Positions 1 to 12,537 of a DNA stretch of 64,000 bases are shown here, piece after piece. The position numbers and the translations under genes were made by a program. Origin of the DNA: Ischnura elegans (taxonomy: Eukaryota > Arthropoda > Insecta > Odonata > Coenagrionidae). Position 1 is the first letter of the stretch; every line of letters starts with the position of its first letter. The notes under the pieces are model-generated. The model worked only from the letters and a program-made list of their open reading frames with translations. It made no database searches and had not been told where the DNA came from. Location: assembly GCF_921293095.1 (NCBI RefSeq), contig NC_060249.1, positions 80,115,907 to 80,179,906 of the forward strand. The letters run 5' to 3'.

Positions 1-327
1 GAAACGAAACATTTTTGCTTCGTTTCAGGAAGTAGTTTTGGGGGTGGCGGCTCACTACTTTCCGTTACGCCTTTCCGATATTCACTACAAATCAGTGATA
101 AAGTGAATGGTTGGTGAAGTGATTTTTATATAGCTTTTACAAATATCTTTAAACATTGTTCGTTGAGCTGGTAAAATGAAAACTTGCATTGGAGAGCCAC
201 TTAAATTATCACCACCTTTTCTATCATTCCAAGAATTATGGGAGGCAGCTGCCCCCCCGATCCCTCATAATCCCCCCCCCCCCCCTGTTTAGCGCTCTAT
301 CCGACGGATGGAGTCCTTTACACAGCA
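1..327. other. No gene seen; short hairpin and poly-C tract
   Basis: The window opens with an 8-bp inverted repeat (GAAACGAA ... TTCGTTTC, positions 1-26). A C-rich run with a long uninterrupted C tract lies near 272-285. No coding signal was recognised. Confidence 0.4.
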
Positions 328-675
328 CTAAACGGGCTTCTGTAAAACCTGGCCCCACGTCACAACAACCCGATCCTCCAAGGCAATCGTAACCTTATCC
401 GCTGGAACACGATAGAATTTCTTCCGATTGCCTAGATCTCTATTTTTCATTCCAGCCAGAAGCGGCCCACTTCGTCCTGATGACGGTGCGGGATTTCCCT
501 GTGCCATTCCTTCCATCCCTATCCTCACCCCAGAGGCGTCGGCCGGCTCCTTATCGCGGCGGCGCATCCTTCCATTTATTTCCTTCCTCGCCACACCCCT
601 ACCGCGGATGACTACCCTATGAGTTTTGGTATTTGGTTCCCAGACCTCGTGCGTTGTACCCTTCAAAGGACCCAC
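328..675 (-). pseudogene. Possible Ty1/copia-like polyprotein fragment (tentative)
   Basis: An open frame of 115 codons on the minus strand is more GC-rich than the surroundings. Near its start it reads THEVWEPNTKTHRVVIRGRG, which resembles the post-integrase stretch of Ty1/copia polyproteins (pattern YRVWDP..KK..V.RDV). The remainder is rich in G, R and K and has no clear catalytic motif. No LTRs, protease or reverse transcriptase were seen nearby, so at best this is a fragment. It could equally be a chance ORF in a GC-rich repeat. Confidence 0.22.
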
Positions 676-1019
676 CCTGGGTCCTCATCCGCAGTGTCAT
701 TCCACCCTCCAAGCGTGACTGTGAGCGGGGTTGCGTGAACTATGGGGCTGAGAACGAAACAAAAATCAAACTTTTGGGATTAAAGGTGAAATTGAGCTCA
801 ACGAAAGGAAACAAAATTCGCGAATAGTTTAAAGAGGAAATCGTTGTGAAGCAGTTTACATTAGTTGATCATACGAAAGACTTGCGATTACTTCCGTCGT
901 AACCAACGAAAAGGAACCGTTTTGAAGGTGAACATATTTGGTCTATTTTTAAAATTTTTCTAGCAAGGTTTTCCTCGAGCATTTTGCGAATCGCCCCGGC
1001 CAAATTTAACAACCCTATT

Positions 1020-1275
1020 TAATTCATGACATGACCAATTTCCTTTCATTCCATCCATAAACCTCATTCTCTTCCTCTCCCGTCCACGTTAACCTACCAT
1101 CCTTCTTTCCAACACTGTTTTCAGCATGCCTTCTTCACCTCATACTCGCTGCATCCATTCCCTTACTCCTTTTCACCTCTATAAAGTCCCTGTCTTCACT
1201 TATCTTATCCAGCGCTTCCTCTTTCCTTTTCCTCTCCATCCATATCGCATCTATTCTCCTCCATAACTACGCTTT
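1020..1275 (-). pseudogene. Degenerate 3' fragment of an RTE-like LINE (tentative)
   Basis: On the minus strand this pyrimidine-rich stretch translates to a series such as WMERKRKEEALDKISEDRDF followed by basic, stop-interrupted sequence. That order (W-x-(D/E)-R-(K/x)-x-(K/N)-E-E-x-L, then a D-R-x-F block) is the region after the reverse transcriptase domain in the LINE at 3.25-6.55 kb, which has KWIDRVSNEEVLRRVGEKRS. The match is short and interrupted, so this is a likely relic only. Confidence 0.35.
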
Positions 1276-2239
1276 ATATATGGCGGACTGGAAGAAATCT
1301 CAACACCAGATTAGAGGAACATTAAGAGTGCGTTTTAAATAAAAACTTAAAAACATTTTTTAGCCGAACACCTCATCGATCCGCAGCATCAGTGCCATTT
1401 TACCTTGAAGATTTTGGATTTGGAGATGAAAGGACGTAGGATGGACGTTCTGGAGAAGTGGGGAATCATAAAACGGCAAAAGGAAAAGATTGATCTTTCA
1501 AATTTTGTCGAATTTGAACGCCCATCATCTATTCTATCCGTCTTCTTATTATTTATCTATTTACTTCGCTCCTTTCCTCACCTCAAATTTCTTCCTTCTT
1601 TGTATGTACAACACCTTTTATTCCCCTCACCGCTTCCGCAACTAATGACAGATTGTGACCTCAGTCCTTTGTCATTTAACCTTTCTTACACTGCCAACCT
1701 CCTTCCCCTTACACCCTTTTACTACCCCCTCATCCTCTGGACTTGATATATAACAGCGCCGCAGCTGCGGCGGTACTTACTTGTTTTTTCTATTTGACCT
1801 GATGATGACTCTAAGCGTCTAAACGCGTTGTTATTACTACTAAACCAACGGGCAGAAGAATAAGTTTAACCATTTTATTCCGCATGATTTTCCACTCTAC
1901 CACCCAAACAGAGTTGAACTCTATACCCACAGATCGCCTCCAACCTTTTCTCTTCCTCCTTCCTGAGCGACCGCGTTACCTCACGGGAAAGCACTTAAAA
2001 CCAAATTATAAATTTTATTAGCCTTTTCGTACTAATTTAACACTTACATTCGCTCATTGTTTCTTCTTATTCGTTAACGCCTCTTTTGCTAATGCAATCC
2101 TCCTCCTGATATTTCATCGCTGTGCAAATTTGTCCTCAAAAATCCTCTAGGGGCTCAGATGGGTTTTTGTCCTAGCCGACTGGCTTTGGGCGCCCAAAAG
2201 TGCCAAGATATATTTCCATGGAAACCGATAGGAAGGTTA
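1276..2239. other. No host gene seen; contains a Penelope-end-like motif
   Basis: Pyrimidine-rich, low-complexity sequence (about 1530-1740) is followed by a short motif at 1799-1829 that resembles the terminal hammerhead-like core of Penelope-like elements. That motif is listed separately. No exon was recognised. Confidence 0.35.
1799..1829 (+). ncRNA. Decayed hammerhead-like core (Penelope-type end)
   Basis: CTGATGA is followed by an imperfect short stem (GACTC/GCGTC) and then TAAAC where the core would need GAAAC. The order matches the Penelope-type motifs at 19.6, 35.06, 54.59 and 63.26 kb. The G12-equivalent is a T, so this copy is predicted inactive. Confidence 0.3.
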
Positions 2240-2400
2240 TGTATGAAGAGAAAAGCCAAAATAAATATTGGTGCGGATGACATGGTCAAGGACTTCAGGA
2301 AGTTTGGGGTCTTGAGACGAAGAAATACGGTAGACGACAGAGAAGGATGAAAGGAAGTTGAGAAGGTACAGGCTGTCAAGTCTCAGATGATAATGATGCT
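2240..2400 (+). pseudogene. Possible LINE 3'-tail relic
   Basis: The plus strand reads TVDDREGXKEVEKVQAVKSQ, then M/I-rich codons from a TGATAATGATG run. RTE-like LINEs commonly end with D-R-x-x-W-R-x-x-x-N-Q-S followed by a (GAT)n tail, as the LINE ending near 6545 does. The similarity is weak. Confidence 0.25.
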
Positions 2401-2924
2401 AAGAAGAATTCGCATTGAGTACTGATTCTTTCTACCACGTTTTTTCCATGAACTACACAACAAATAATCGGTACTCGATGTCAGTTTTAGCTAATTGCGA
2501 GTTATGGTGAGAGGAAACTTCTTCTAATAACCTATATCTTGACCCAACTTTCTTATAGGTCTTTCAAGATATCAATCAATAATACGAAAATTGAATTGTG
2601 TGACATAGTTAAACGTAAAAATAACTGTCAAATGGTAGTAAGATCAACTGAATTTTTCTAATAGCCAAATAGTGAAAACACTGGCGCTACCTTAAAGTTT
2701 TGCAGATCGTTTTGGATATCGAAGTCGCTTGTCTAGCTCCTAAAGAGGACGCATACTTCCCGATCGATCCGTGTTTTTGGTGACGGATTATTAGCTTAAT
2801 ACTTAAGCTATCGTCTTGAAATTTGCACGGCAGGTAAAATAGACCGATTTAAATATTTGTACGAATCTCAAATTTTAACTTTTACTTTTTTGCGAAAAAT
2901 CCACAGAGAAAAAATCATTCGCCT

Positions 2925-3005
2925 TGAGCGGGATCCGAACCCGGATTTCCCGATTTCCGGTCGAGGGCTTTGGCTAGTTAAGCTACCGAGTGTTCTAATT
3001 TGTGA
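2925..3005 (-). repeat. tRNA-derived SINE fragment
   Basis: On the minus strand a tRNA-like head contains GGTTCGGATCC (a Pol III B-box type sequence) followed by a tail AATGATTTTTTCTC. The same tail occurs in the SINE palindrome near 43.9 kb and, in diverged form, near 54.03 kb. It is not a functional tRNA: the acceptor stem does not pair and the tail continues into SINE sequence. Confidence 0.6.
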
Positions 3006-3249
3006 AAAAATAAGACTATAAGGTACATATATAGTTTCAGATATATTTCCGCCAATCTATTACTGATTCAAAAATAAATGTTATGCAAAGTCTATTTTTA
3101 ACTCGGTAGTAATTTTTTCCAAGCTCGAGGCCAAAAGTAATCAAGCCAATCCATGGAGGTACAACAATTATTAGTTTTATGGTTTCCAGGACATGTGTAT
3201 TCAGTATACTATGAAATCTTGTCTCACCACGTATCCAAATATTTTTTTT

Positions 3250-6200
3250 TCTTCTAGTGCACATCTCCCGGCTGAGCTTATAGCCACCGAGTGCGTCCAC
3301 CGGGTTGCGGATGGTGGGTCGACCTTTAGATATAGAGGTTAGCTGCGAGATAAGCGAGTTCTCTCGTCGAATAAGCAGTTGTGGACAAAAAGCGGCGGTG
3401 TTCTGAGGGGGTATTGGGCTACCCTTCGGTAAGGCAGACCATTTAAAAGATACCGAAACCTGTGAAGATACCGTGACTTGGCGACTGGGGGCCGCCAACA
3501 ATTATGCCTCTCATCACCCGGGGGAGAGGGCAGCAGCTCTTCTTCACATGTGCGAAGATGGAGACCATACTGGTCGGTACTGCGACACACATTTCACTAC
3601 GGACGCGGTAACATTTACTTTAACGGCTGTAGTACTGCGATGTGGAGGGCAAGGGGAAACCACCTCATTATCATCCCGAGGAGTCGCAGCTACTCCACTC
3701 GATTTATATAATGACATGATGGAATTATCTCGGGTAAAATATTCCGGAGGTAAACTAGTCCCCCATTCGGATCTCCGGGCGGGGACTACTAGAGAGGGTA
3801 CATCGGTCAAAGGTGATAGAATGTTAAGAATAGGAACATGGAACGTTAGATCACTTCGTACCTGCGGTAAGCTAGAGAACTTGAAGGTGGAGATGCGAAG
3901 AATGAACCTCGACGTATTAGGCACCAGCGAAATGAAGTGGCCCCAGGAAGAAGACTTTTGGAGTGGAAGCTACAGAATGATACACACAGGATCGCTAAAT
4001 GGTAATGCTGGTGTAGGCATAATGCTTAGAAAGAGCGTAGGGATGCGTGTTAAAAGCTACCTGCAGCTTAATGAAAGGATAGTAATGGTGAAGATAGATA
4101 CTAAACCCGTAGCTACTGTAGTGGTACAGGTTTACATGCCTACGTCAGATTATGAAGATGAAGAAGTAGAAGATGTCTACCAAGATATAGCGGAAGTTAT
4201 CAAGCTGGTAAGAGGGGAAGAAAATCTTATTATTTTACGTGACTGTAACGCCGTCGTCGGCGAAGGTCAAGACGGAATAATGGGAAACTGGGAAATATGG
4301 GTTAGGTAACCGAAATGAAAGAGGAGAAAGTCTACTTGAATTCTGCACTGAGCACAGGCTAGCGGTTGCCAACACTTAATTCAAAAACCCCCAGCGAAGG
4401 AGATACACGTGGAAGATGCCAGGAGACCTTAGAAGATTCCAAATCGACTACATTCTAGTGAAACAAAGATTCAGGAACCAGATGAAGGACTGCAAAAGTT
4501 ATCCACGGACATATATCGATAGTGACCATAACTTAGTCATGATGAAATGCCAACTTAAATTTTGAAAATTGAAGAAAGCCGTGAAAAACATATGGCAGGT
4601 TGAAAAATTGAAGGAGGTTCATCATCAACTGGCTTTTAAAGATACTGTATAAAAGAAAATAGGGGAGGCTACGATCAATAAACCAATGGAAGAGAGTTGG
4701 AAAACCATTAGAAGTGGTCTGAAGGCAGCAGCTGAGGAAGTTCTTGGTAAAAGAAGAGTCATTATGAAAAAACCATGGATCACGCAGGAAGTATTAGATC
4801 TCATTGAAGAAAGAAAAAAATACAAGGCTGCGAAAACAGAGGAAGGACAGAATCGTTACAAGAGGGCGTAAGATGTAATACCCTTAGGGACAAAAACGGA
4901 GAACTAATTATTGAAAACGAAGAAAATGGGAAGAGATGGAAAGAATATCTGGAAGATTTGTACAAAGGAAGCAGCCTCAGAAGGAATACTATCGAAAACG
5001 AGAGGGAAGTGGATGCCGATGACATGGGACCCCAATTTTAAGATAGGAATTTGATGCGGCTGTAAGTGACCTCAGGATAAATAAAGCGTCTGGCATTGAT
5101 GACATTCCTGCAGAACTAATTAAAAATGAAGGAGAGAAGACGTTGAACCAGCTATACAAAATCATTAGTGAAATGTATTCGACAGGTGAGATACCAAAGG
5201 ACTTCGAGAGGAACATTATAATCCCTATTTCTAAGAAGAAAAGAGCGGAGAACTGCGAAGACTTTAGGACCATAAGCCTTACTACACATGCGTCGAAGAT
5301 ACTGACAAGGATCATCTATAGAAGAATAGAACTAAAAGCAGAATAGTACTTGGATGAGGAACAATTTGGATTCAGAAAAAACAAAGGCACAAGGGAAGCA
5401 ATATTGGCCCTTAGACTGCTCATAGAGAAGAGAATGGAAAAGAACAAGCCAACGTTCGTTGCGTTTGTGGACTTAGAGAAAGCATTTGACATCGTGGATT
5501 GGAGCACAATGCTTGGAATCCTAAAGGAAATTGGGGTTCTTTACAATGGCAGAAGAATCATCCACAGTTTATACAAAAACCAAGTAGCGGTGATAAAATC
5601 AGGGCCCAGCTGTGAAGAAGCAAGAATTAGGAAAGAAGTGCGACAAGGCTGTTCATTGTCACCCGTAATTTTCAACGTTTACATTGAGAAAGCCGTTAAT
5701 GAAATCAAAGAAAAGGCATTGGGAGTGAATATCCATGGAGAAAAAATTAGCATGCTAAGATTTGCCGATGACATAGCCGTTATAGCAGAAACAGAGACGG
5801 ATTTGAAAAATATTCTGGTTAATATGGGTAGGGTGATGGGTAGATATCAACTGAAAATAAGCACAAAGAAAACCAAGATCTTAGTATGCAGCAGAAGAGA
5901 AGAAATCAAGACTAACATTAAAATAGGGAAGCAAAAACTGATAGAGGTGGATGAATTCTGTTATTTGGGAAGCAAGATAACTAGTGACGGGAGAAGTAAG
6001 AAAGAAATTATCAGCAGAATAGCCCAGGCGAAGAGAGCATTCCACCAAAAGAGAGACGTGCTTACGGCGGGAAACTTAAATATGGAAGTAAAGAAACAAT
6101 TTATAAGAACCTACATCTGGAGTATGCTCCTATACGGAAGTGAGGCATGGACAATGACTGCAGCGGAGAAAGCAAGGATAGAGGCCTTCGAAATGTGGTG

Positions 6201-6545
6201 CTACAGAAGAATGATGGAGATCAAATGGATCGACAGAGTAAGTAACGAGGAAGTCCTAAGAAGAGTAGGAGAGAAGAGAAGCCTCATGAAAACCCTAATA
6301 AGAAGACGCAACAACCTTATAGGCCACATCTTGAGAGATGATGGCCTTATGAAGACAATCGTCGAAGGACAAGTGGAAGGCAAGAACGGAAAAGGAAGAC
6401 CTCGAACAAAATATATGGAACAAGTAAAGAGAGATGTGAAAGAGAAGAAATACGTAGGTGTGAAAAGATCAGCTGATAGGAGAATTGAGTGGAGAGCTGC
6501 GTCAAACCAATCCTAGGATTGTTGACCAGTGATGATGATGATGAA
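3250..6545 (+). mobile_element. RTE-like non-LTR retrotransposon (LINE), nearly full length, inactive
   Basis: A single LINE with a 5' leader, an AP-type endonuclease region, a reverse transcriptase region and a 3' end with a short (GATGAT)n repeat near 6530-6543. The 5' boundary is approximate; the leader containing GGCGACTGGGGGCCGCCAAC (3480-3499) belongs to the element. There is no poly-A tail. A 3' end made of short tandem repeats fits RTE-clade elements, but the clade is inferred. 5'-truncated copies of the same family occur at about 32228-32345 and 45528-45640. Confidence 0.85.
3473..6516 (+). pseudogene. LINE ORF: endonuclease plus reverse transcriptase, broken
   Basis: The protein nicks target DNA and copies its RNA by target-primed reverse transcription. 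The endonuclease starts around 3821 with MLRIGTWNVRSL and keeps the family look (LDVLGTSEMKW, NAGVGIML, LIILRDCNAVVG). The frame then breaks near 4305, with stops near 4377, 4562, 4649 and 4870. The reverse transcriptase is intact from about 5350 to 6516. Motif A is FVAFVDLEKAFDIVDW, motif B is RQGCSLSPVIFNVYIE and motif C is RFADDIAVIA, so the catalytic Asp pair is present. A stop at 5344 (just before DEEQFGFRK) separates it from upstream RT sequence (about 5050-5343). The C-terminal tail contains GHILRDDGL and RPRTKYMEQVKRDV, as is usual after the RT in this group. Proteins of this type are often misannotated as craniofacial development protein 2-like. The many breaks make it inactive. Confidence 0.85.
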
Positions 6546-8916
6546 TGCACATATTTCGATTCAGGAATCGGTAAATATTCCCGAGAATCAATAAACTTAA
6601 AGTAATTATATAACCATGGTTATAATTTACACATATAAGCACACAGGTGAAATAAAGTATCAAATATAACTTTAATTAAAATTTAATTAAAAAATAACTT
6701 TGTTTCAAAAATGTCCAAACCGTCATAACTTTTCGATATTCAATGCAGAAAACTGAATAAAACAGTTTGATTGCTTGCATACTCCAAAGACCAATAAAAA
6801 CGTTAAATTGCTTACATTTTTAAGCCATAAGCGAACTCCTCAACCGGTTGGGGTGCGGTGAACCGGAAGTTATCTGGTTTGTATGCACTTAAAATAAAAC
6901 CAACATCCGGAATGGGAGGAAACTCAATGGCTGGGAAGTGCCAAACGGGTGAGAAAAATCGGGGAACCCCGGAAAATATTAAAGGAAAAGCAAAAACTAG
7001 TATTTCAGAAGTAAAATTACAGCATATATTTTAGGTTTTAGCAGGTTTTTGACTCCGGAAAAATGAGCTGAAGGGTCTTCAGCAATCAAATAGGAAGAAA
7101 AAAAATGCCTAAATCAGACAATATTGGAAAAGAACAGCAGTAATACAGGAATAGAAAAAATTGATGTACCTCAAGATTGTTGTTGAAATTTTAAATAATG
7201 TGAATTGAAATCGAAAACTAGTCTTAATCCACAAAATGTTTGAGAATTTTAGGGGTGTTATATCTTGATTTGGACAGTGGCGGATTTAGACAGGGTAGGA
7301 GGGGGCATCCACACTTCGTAGTAATTTTTGGAAAAATTGAAAAGGTGATATCTTTAAGTTATCTCTGCATTGGAGCTTTTTAATTCACCATTGAAACAAA
7401 CATTGTTTAACAATAATTTATTTATATCTAGCCAAAAATTCCCTGCGCATATAAGAACTCAGAATCATTATCGCTGAGATATATTGCATACAATCAAGGT
7501 ATCGCGGAAATCAATGAAACGCCCCCGCAAAACAATGACTTTGATCCACTCCTGGATTTAGATGCACCTTGGACACATGTGATAGTGTCAAAAATTCACG
7601 AAAATAGTTACTGTCATTAATATCATATAATGACCAATTAAAAATTATTCGTGCGAAAGATCCCCGGCATACTTTAAACTAAAAATTATTCAACATAAAT
7701 GCTAGAGTGTCAACGATAAAAAAATAATTTCTAATGATTTCTCACGACACAGTCAACCATAAGTATTTAAACTATACTAAGTATAAGTATGTAAACCTTC
7801 ACCACAGTATCAAGTGAGGGCAAATCATGCCAATAGGAGGAATCGCTTTCAGGATTTTGATACGTATACCAGCATAAAAACCACACAGATTTACTTCTAG
7901 GGAAATAGTTTGTTTAGAATTTTCTCATTATTTTATAAAGCATATTTGACGTAAATTTATCCATATTCTCTCTTTTTTGAGCCTTGAACTGAATATTTTC
8001 ATTTTATCAGCACATTTTTTTCTATCGATATAGATAGGAGAGGTTCTCAATAATAAAAAAACCTGATGCATACTTAGAGATGAAATCTAAAACTCGTATT
8101 ATTGAGAATTAGGTTAGTTCAGAGATCTCCTTTCGATCACTGTTATTCCTGGGAATTTGCTAATGAACTATATTGGCCCGTTCATGAGCTTCTGTCATAT
8201 GCTTGTAGAGGGGGTAGGCCAGTAATGATGAGGCCGCCAGCAACATGGAATATCCAGGAATCATTTTTTTGATTGTTTACGAGGGTATTCACTGAGTATA
8301 GATATTTCCAGGGACTTTTAACTCCGATTTTTTCAAAATGTATTTTCCGGATTTTAAATTTACAGTAACAACTCTAAAATTGTTGTTAGTTAAATGGGAA
8401 CAGCAAAAGTATAACATATTCAAACGGCGGAATTTTTACAAAGTAAGCACCGTGAAACAAGAAATTGAGAAACAATTGAATGATCCTAAGGTGTAGAAAT
8501 TGCTCTAAAGTTTTAATATGTTTCCGTTCTAGCTTGCTGTCCTCAAAAGGTAGTCCTGGCAAACTACTATTTTCGTTAGTGCGTCCTGTAGAGGACGAAA
8601 TTATTTACAATCCCCAGGGGGGGAAATCGGTGCACCTCCACATAAAGTATGCTTTAACATAATTATTGAAACAACATCTGCTCTCGTCTGCGATATACCC
8701 TCAGCCCTCCAGCTCAGGCACGCAGCCAGGTGGGGGGAGTCTATGGGGGCATCAGTCCCCCTCTAAAGTTCCCTTGTGGCGACTACTCGCGATACATCTG
8801 CCGAGAGGACCACAAGCTCTGGGGCGTTTATCCACTAATACTCAACTTTTCGATATAGTTACATTTCATATATGCCTTATAATTTAACTTTCAGCATCGT
8901 ACAAACGAAATACATA
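6546..8916. other. No gene recognised; AT-rich intergenic DNA
   Basis: Only short open frames were seen. A hAT-like end (AGTGGCGGATTTAGACAGG, near 7275) suggests a decayed MITE, but a matching second end was not established. Nothing else was supported. Confidence 0.4.
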
Positions 8917-9328
8917 GGAGGCGTCCATTAATAACATGAGGTGATTTTGGCGATTTTTGGACTACTCCCTCCCCTCTTACTGTCATTGAGATATCGTGAG
9001 ATTTGGCTCGACCCCCTCCCACCCTCCCTGTAATCTCACATGAGATTGTTCAAAATGCATATTTTCAGTGTAAATGAGTTAGTCTATGCTTCATTGCGTT
9101 GGATGTATAAAAAAACGATAATTTTTATTTAATATTAGTTAAGACCAGAATTTAAGATTACGTTTTTCTCAATTCAACCCAGTTTTCTCGTGGTTTTACT
9201 CCGTATCTTTCGGAAAAAAATTACGCGATACGCGCCAAGACCCCCTTATCCGACAAATGAGATTGGGTGAGAATCGGCGTGACCCTCTCCCCCCCAAAAC
9301 GCCTCGCCTAGTTCATGGATGCCCCCTT
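8917..9328. mobile_element. TIR-bearing non-autonomous DNA transposon (MITE), copy 1
   Basis: The ends are imperfect inverted repeats: GGCGTCCATTAATAACATGA at the left, and at the right the complement of GGGGCATCCATGAACTAGG. The interior (for example TGAGATATCGTGAGATTTGG and ATTGTTCAAAATGC) recurs at 17119-17687, which proves a dispersed family. It has no coding capacity. Confidence 0.6.
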
Positions 9329-10805
9329 AACCATGAAATGAATGGTTTTCCAATGCTTGCGAATTGACAACGAAACATATGTATCGGCAACCCGCTTACC
9401 TCCCAAGTTCTCCTTGAAGATAATTTCCGGCGTCGCGCCTAATCGGGCTGAATCTTTAGAGAGGAAACTGGTACTAAGAGTACAATTTCGGAAGAAAAAA
9501 TAGAACAGGGGCCTTATTTTTAATACTACCTACCTGCCTTTCTAGATACGCCTTCGTGGAAAATAGCGGTTAATCAGGTTTGAATGAGACATACTACGTA
9601 CATCCTAAGTCAAATTTCCTTCTTCGATTCGGCATATTGGGAGGAGAGATATGATGAAATATATGGTTCAAGACAGCTAGTTTTGAAAAAAAATGCTATA
9701 AATTGGACATTATGTTTCTTTAAAAGTAATGGGAGATTAACTTTGAGGTGAATATACACCCATATGGAAATTTTCATTAAAATAGGCGACCCTAGGGGTC
9801 AATCGATTGTTGCATTGTGATGAAATAGCCCACACGTTCGATTCAGTTTAATGAAAGCTGAGAACCAAAGAAAAAAAGAAAGAAAACCAAAGCTGAGAAC
9901 GACAGCCACGCATAGAGATAGAATAAGACGGCTGAATGGTAGAAAAATTCAATATCTCGTCGGATGTATTCCCTTTTACAATCAATATACTTTTCGACCT
10001 GCCGCACTGAGACTTAATATGAATTGCCCTACTTGGGCAACTTATATCACGTAGAGGAGTGATAATTGTGGCCTTTTTTTAAATAAAAACTGGGCTATGG
10101 TTTTGATGACTAATTATTACGAGCCATTTTCGTAGGCATCGCTTCTTATCGGCAAGCGCAGTCCCCGCGGGAAGCGCGTGGATGTGGATAAGGACAGACC
10201 TTGCAGAAGTAAATTTCCCCGCCTGCGAAGGACTCAGCATTTATAACGCGCATATTCAGCGCAAACCTCTGATTGCTTCTAATTTGTAAATGCCTAATTG
10301 CCTATAGAAATATTAAAATCGAATTATTTGGGATTAATTTGATCTAAAAAGATTTTATCACTTCTTTATGCCTTGGCAACAATCCTATACTTTTTTTAGT
10401 ATACTGGGACTATCCACGGTAAAAGCTGGACAGATTTCCCTGTAATGATTAATTCCTGACATTCTCTTCCATGGAAACATGTAAGGAATATGTTCTGGAT
10501 TTTATGATGATGAAATATATAAAGATGATATAATAATAACTAAAAATGTAAATTAAATCCAGACGTTAATAGACCACCTACCTGCAGATAAATTTAGCCG
10601 TGCCATAATTTTTAAACGTTAAAGTGAATTTCATGCAAATAACTCATTAAGATGGAAATTTAGAAAAAAAAGAAGGTTATTAAATAATTATTATGCCTAA
10701 AAATTACACACTCGTTTATAATTCGCTGTCTCGCGCGTGACTTCATGAAATAGACTTGACATGATGGAATGTGAAAACTTTTTAATTCTACATAAATTTA
10801 TCAAT
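9329..10805. other. No gene recognised
   Basis: AT-rich sequence with only short open frames (for example 9851-10054, K/R-rich and without family resemblance). No repeats with a partner in the window were seen. Confidence 0.35.
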
Positions 10806-11131
10806 GTACGACCTAGGTTTCGACGAGGCACTTCATCGCTCATGATGACGTACCACGTCGCACAGTCATAGTGATGTGCACCTAGTGCCTACCAATCAAC
10901 TGCTATAGATTGGAGACGAAAACTACATTAGTGTCCGTCAATGGCGGATCCAGGTTAGGGAGAAGGGGGGGGCTAAGTGGGGGTCGGAATAAAATCGCCA
11001 TTCTATCTAGTGTAAATTGGATACCCAAGGGGGGGGCTGTAGCCCCATTAGCTCTCCCCCATAGATCCGCCACTGCTAGTGACGAAGTCATGTCCTCATG
11101 ATGACGAGCCACATTGAAACCTAGGTCGTAC
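10806..11131. mobile_element. Inverted-repeat element carrying a nested hAT-type MITE
   Basis: The outer inverted repeats begin GTACGACCTAGGTTTC at 10806 and end with the complement at 11116-11131. Both arms continue with related TCATGATGACG sequence. Inside, a second element (10939-11075) has its own ends, CAATGGCGGATCCAGG and the complement of CAGTGGCGGATCTATG, which are hAT-MITE-type. Both are non-coding. The layout says the hAT-type element jumped into the older inverted-repeat element. Confidence 0.6.
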
Positions 11132-12355
11132 ACTGTACGACGTACAGTACTAAATTTATGTGAAATTGCAAATATTTTTTACATTTCACTACGTACACAC
11201 TCTGAGCTAAGTTAATTACTCAACTTACAGGTGCACATCACGATGACTGCGCAGAAGGTGATGCCCGTAGCTGGCAGGCTCTACGTAAGGTGATAGAAAC
11301 TAACCCTTCATCACCGTGAGCTCTACCGGCTAACCAGAGGCGGATACATATGGGGGGCGCGGAGGGCGCGCGCCCCAACCCCCGCTTGCGGAGCCGCCCA
11401 CATTGCCGAACATTGCAGAACCACAATTTTAACTTTTTTGTACTTTGAATGTGACTTGATTATTTATCATTACTATAGAAGTGAATGTAGCTCAGAATAT
11501 CTTTTTCGCCCCCCCTTGAGTTTTTTCTTGCGGCTAGATGACCTTTAGGAAGGTGCGACGACTCTAAAAACCGTATTTTCGATTACATTCCAACTGTCTT
11601 GAAATATTCCACAGTAATTTGGTCAAAAGCGTGCCCCACTACCTTAAATTTGCTCTAGATGAAAGGTACCAATCTAATATGATAGAATTTCACCAAAAAA
11701 GGGCAAATATGAAAATCAACAACTCGATAAAATAGATTCACAGAATTGGCAAATTTAATATCCATGATAAAGCGGTATTGAGATAAAGCATAAAGGATCC
11801 TAATTTATACCATGGTGGTAGACGCATCGAGTTTTTGACCGGAATCGACTGATTTCAATCAAAAACCTGATACGGGACACATCTAATTCCAAGACTCGAG
11901 CGATAAGATTTACGATTAATACAAACTATGGATGTATGCAACAGCTTAGATAATTTTATGGCTGTTAATTTATTTATACGGAATTTATGAGGAGAGAAAA
12001 AAATTAACGATCCGAAGTATGTGTAAAGATATTTCAGAGTGACGAAAATCCTTATTGCTGTTTTAATTTCAATAAAATAATTTCCTTGAAAAATTAACAT
12101 CATTACAAAATTTACCTTTCTGAGCCAAAACTATATATTCACTGAAAACACTACCCACTCATACAATAGGGTTGCAATGTCACAGTGGTTGGGAATCTGG
12201 ACAGTTATCAATATCGATACACTGACTGGCTGACTTCCAGAGGTAATTTGTTTTTTAATTTTATTATTATAATTATACTCTTAGTTAAAAATTTGGAAAA
12301 ATTTATGCAACCAAACAAAATTTCCAGACATTTTAGTGCATTTAGTGCATTTTTC
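11132..12355. other. No gene recognised
   Basis: A short GC-rich patch at 11335-11400 starts AGAGGCGGATACATATGGGG and looks like one more eroded hAT-MITE end. The rest is AT-rich and without recognisable genes. Confidence 0.35.
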
Positions 12356-12537
12356 CGGCCTGGTTGGCGGTGGGGTAACGTCCTCGCCTGCCAAACAAGA
12401 GGTCGCGGGTTCAAGTCCCGCCTGGATAGGTTTCCCCGGTCCAGGGCGTTGTTGTTTGTGTACGTTAAATTGCTTCATTTGTTGAATACCCCGGTATAAA
12501 ATGGCCAGTAAGAGCTGTATCCGGTGGTTTGAAAAAA
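12356..12537 (+). repeat. tRNA-derived SINE (family A), full-length copy
   Basis: The tRNA-like head contains GTTGGCGGTGGGGTAACG (A-box region) and GGTTCAAGTCC (B box, 12408-12418). The body reads GGTTTCCCCGGTCCAGGG and ends in a conserved tail AGCTGTATCCGGTGGTTTGA plus an A run. A second copy lies inverted at 15127-15305 and aligns along its whole length. Possible target-site duplications are TTTTAGTGCA before and TTTTAATGCA after. Transcription would be by RNA polymerase III and mobilisation by a LINE in trans (family knowledge). Confidence 0.8.

Noticed and set aside
2925-3005. Possible tRNA gene on the minus strand
   Set aside because: Same SINE-type tail after the tRNA-like part and no paired acceptor stem.
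3037-3924. Minus-strand open frames opposite the LINE 5' region
   Set aside because: Shadows of the LINE leader and endonuclease; no independent support.
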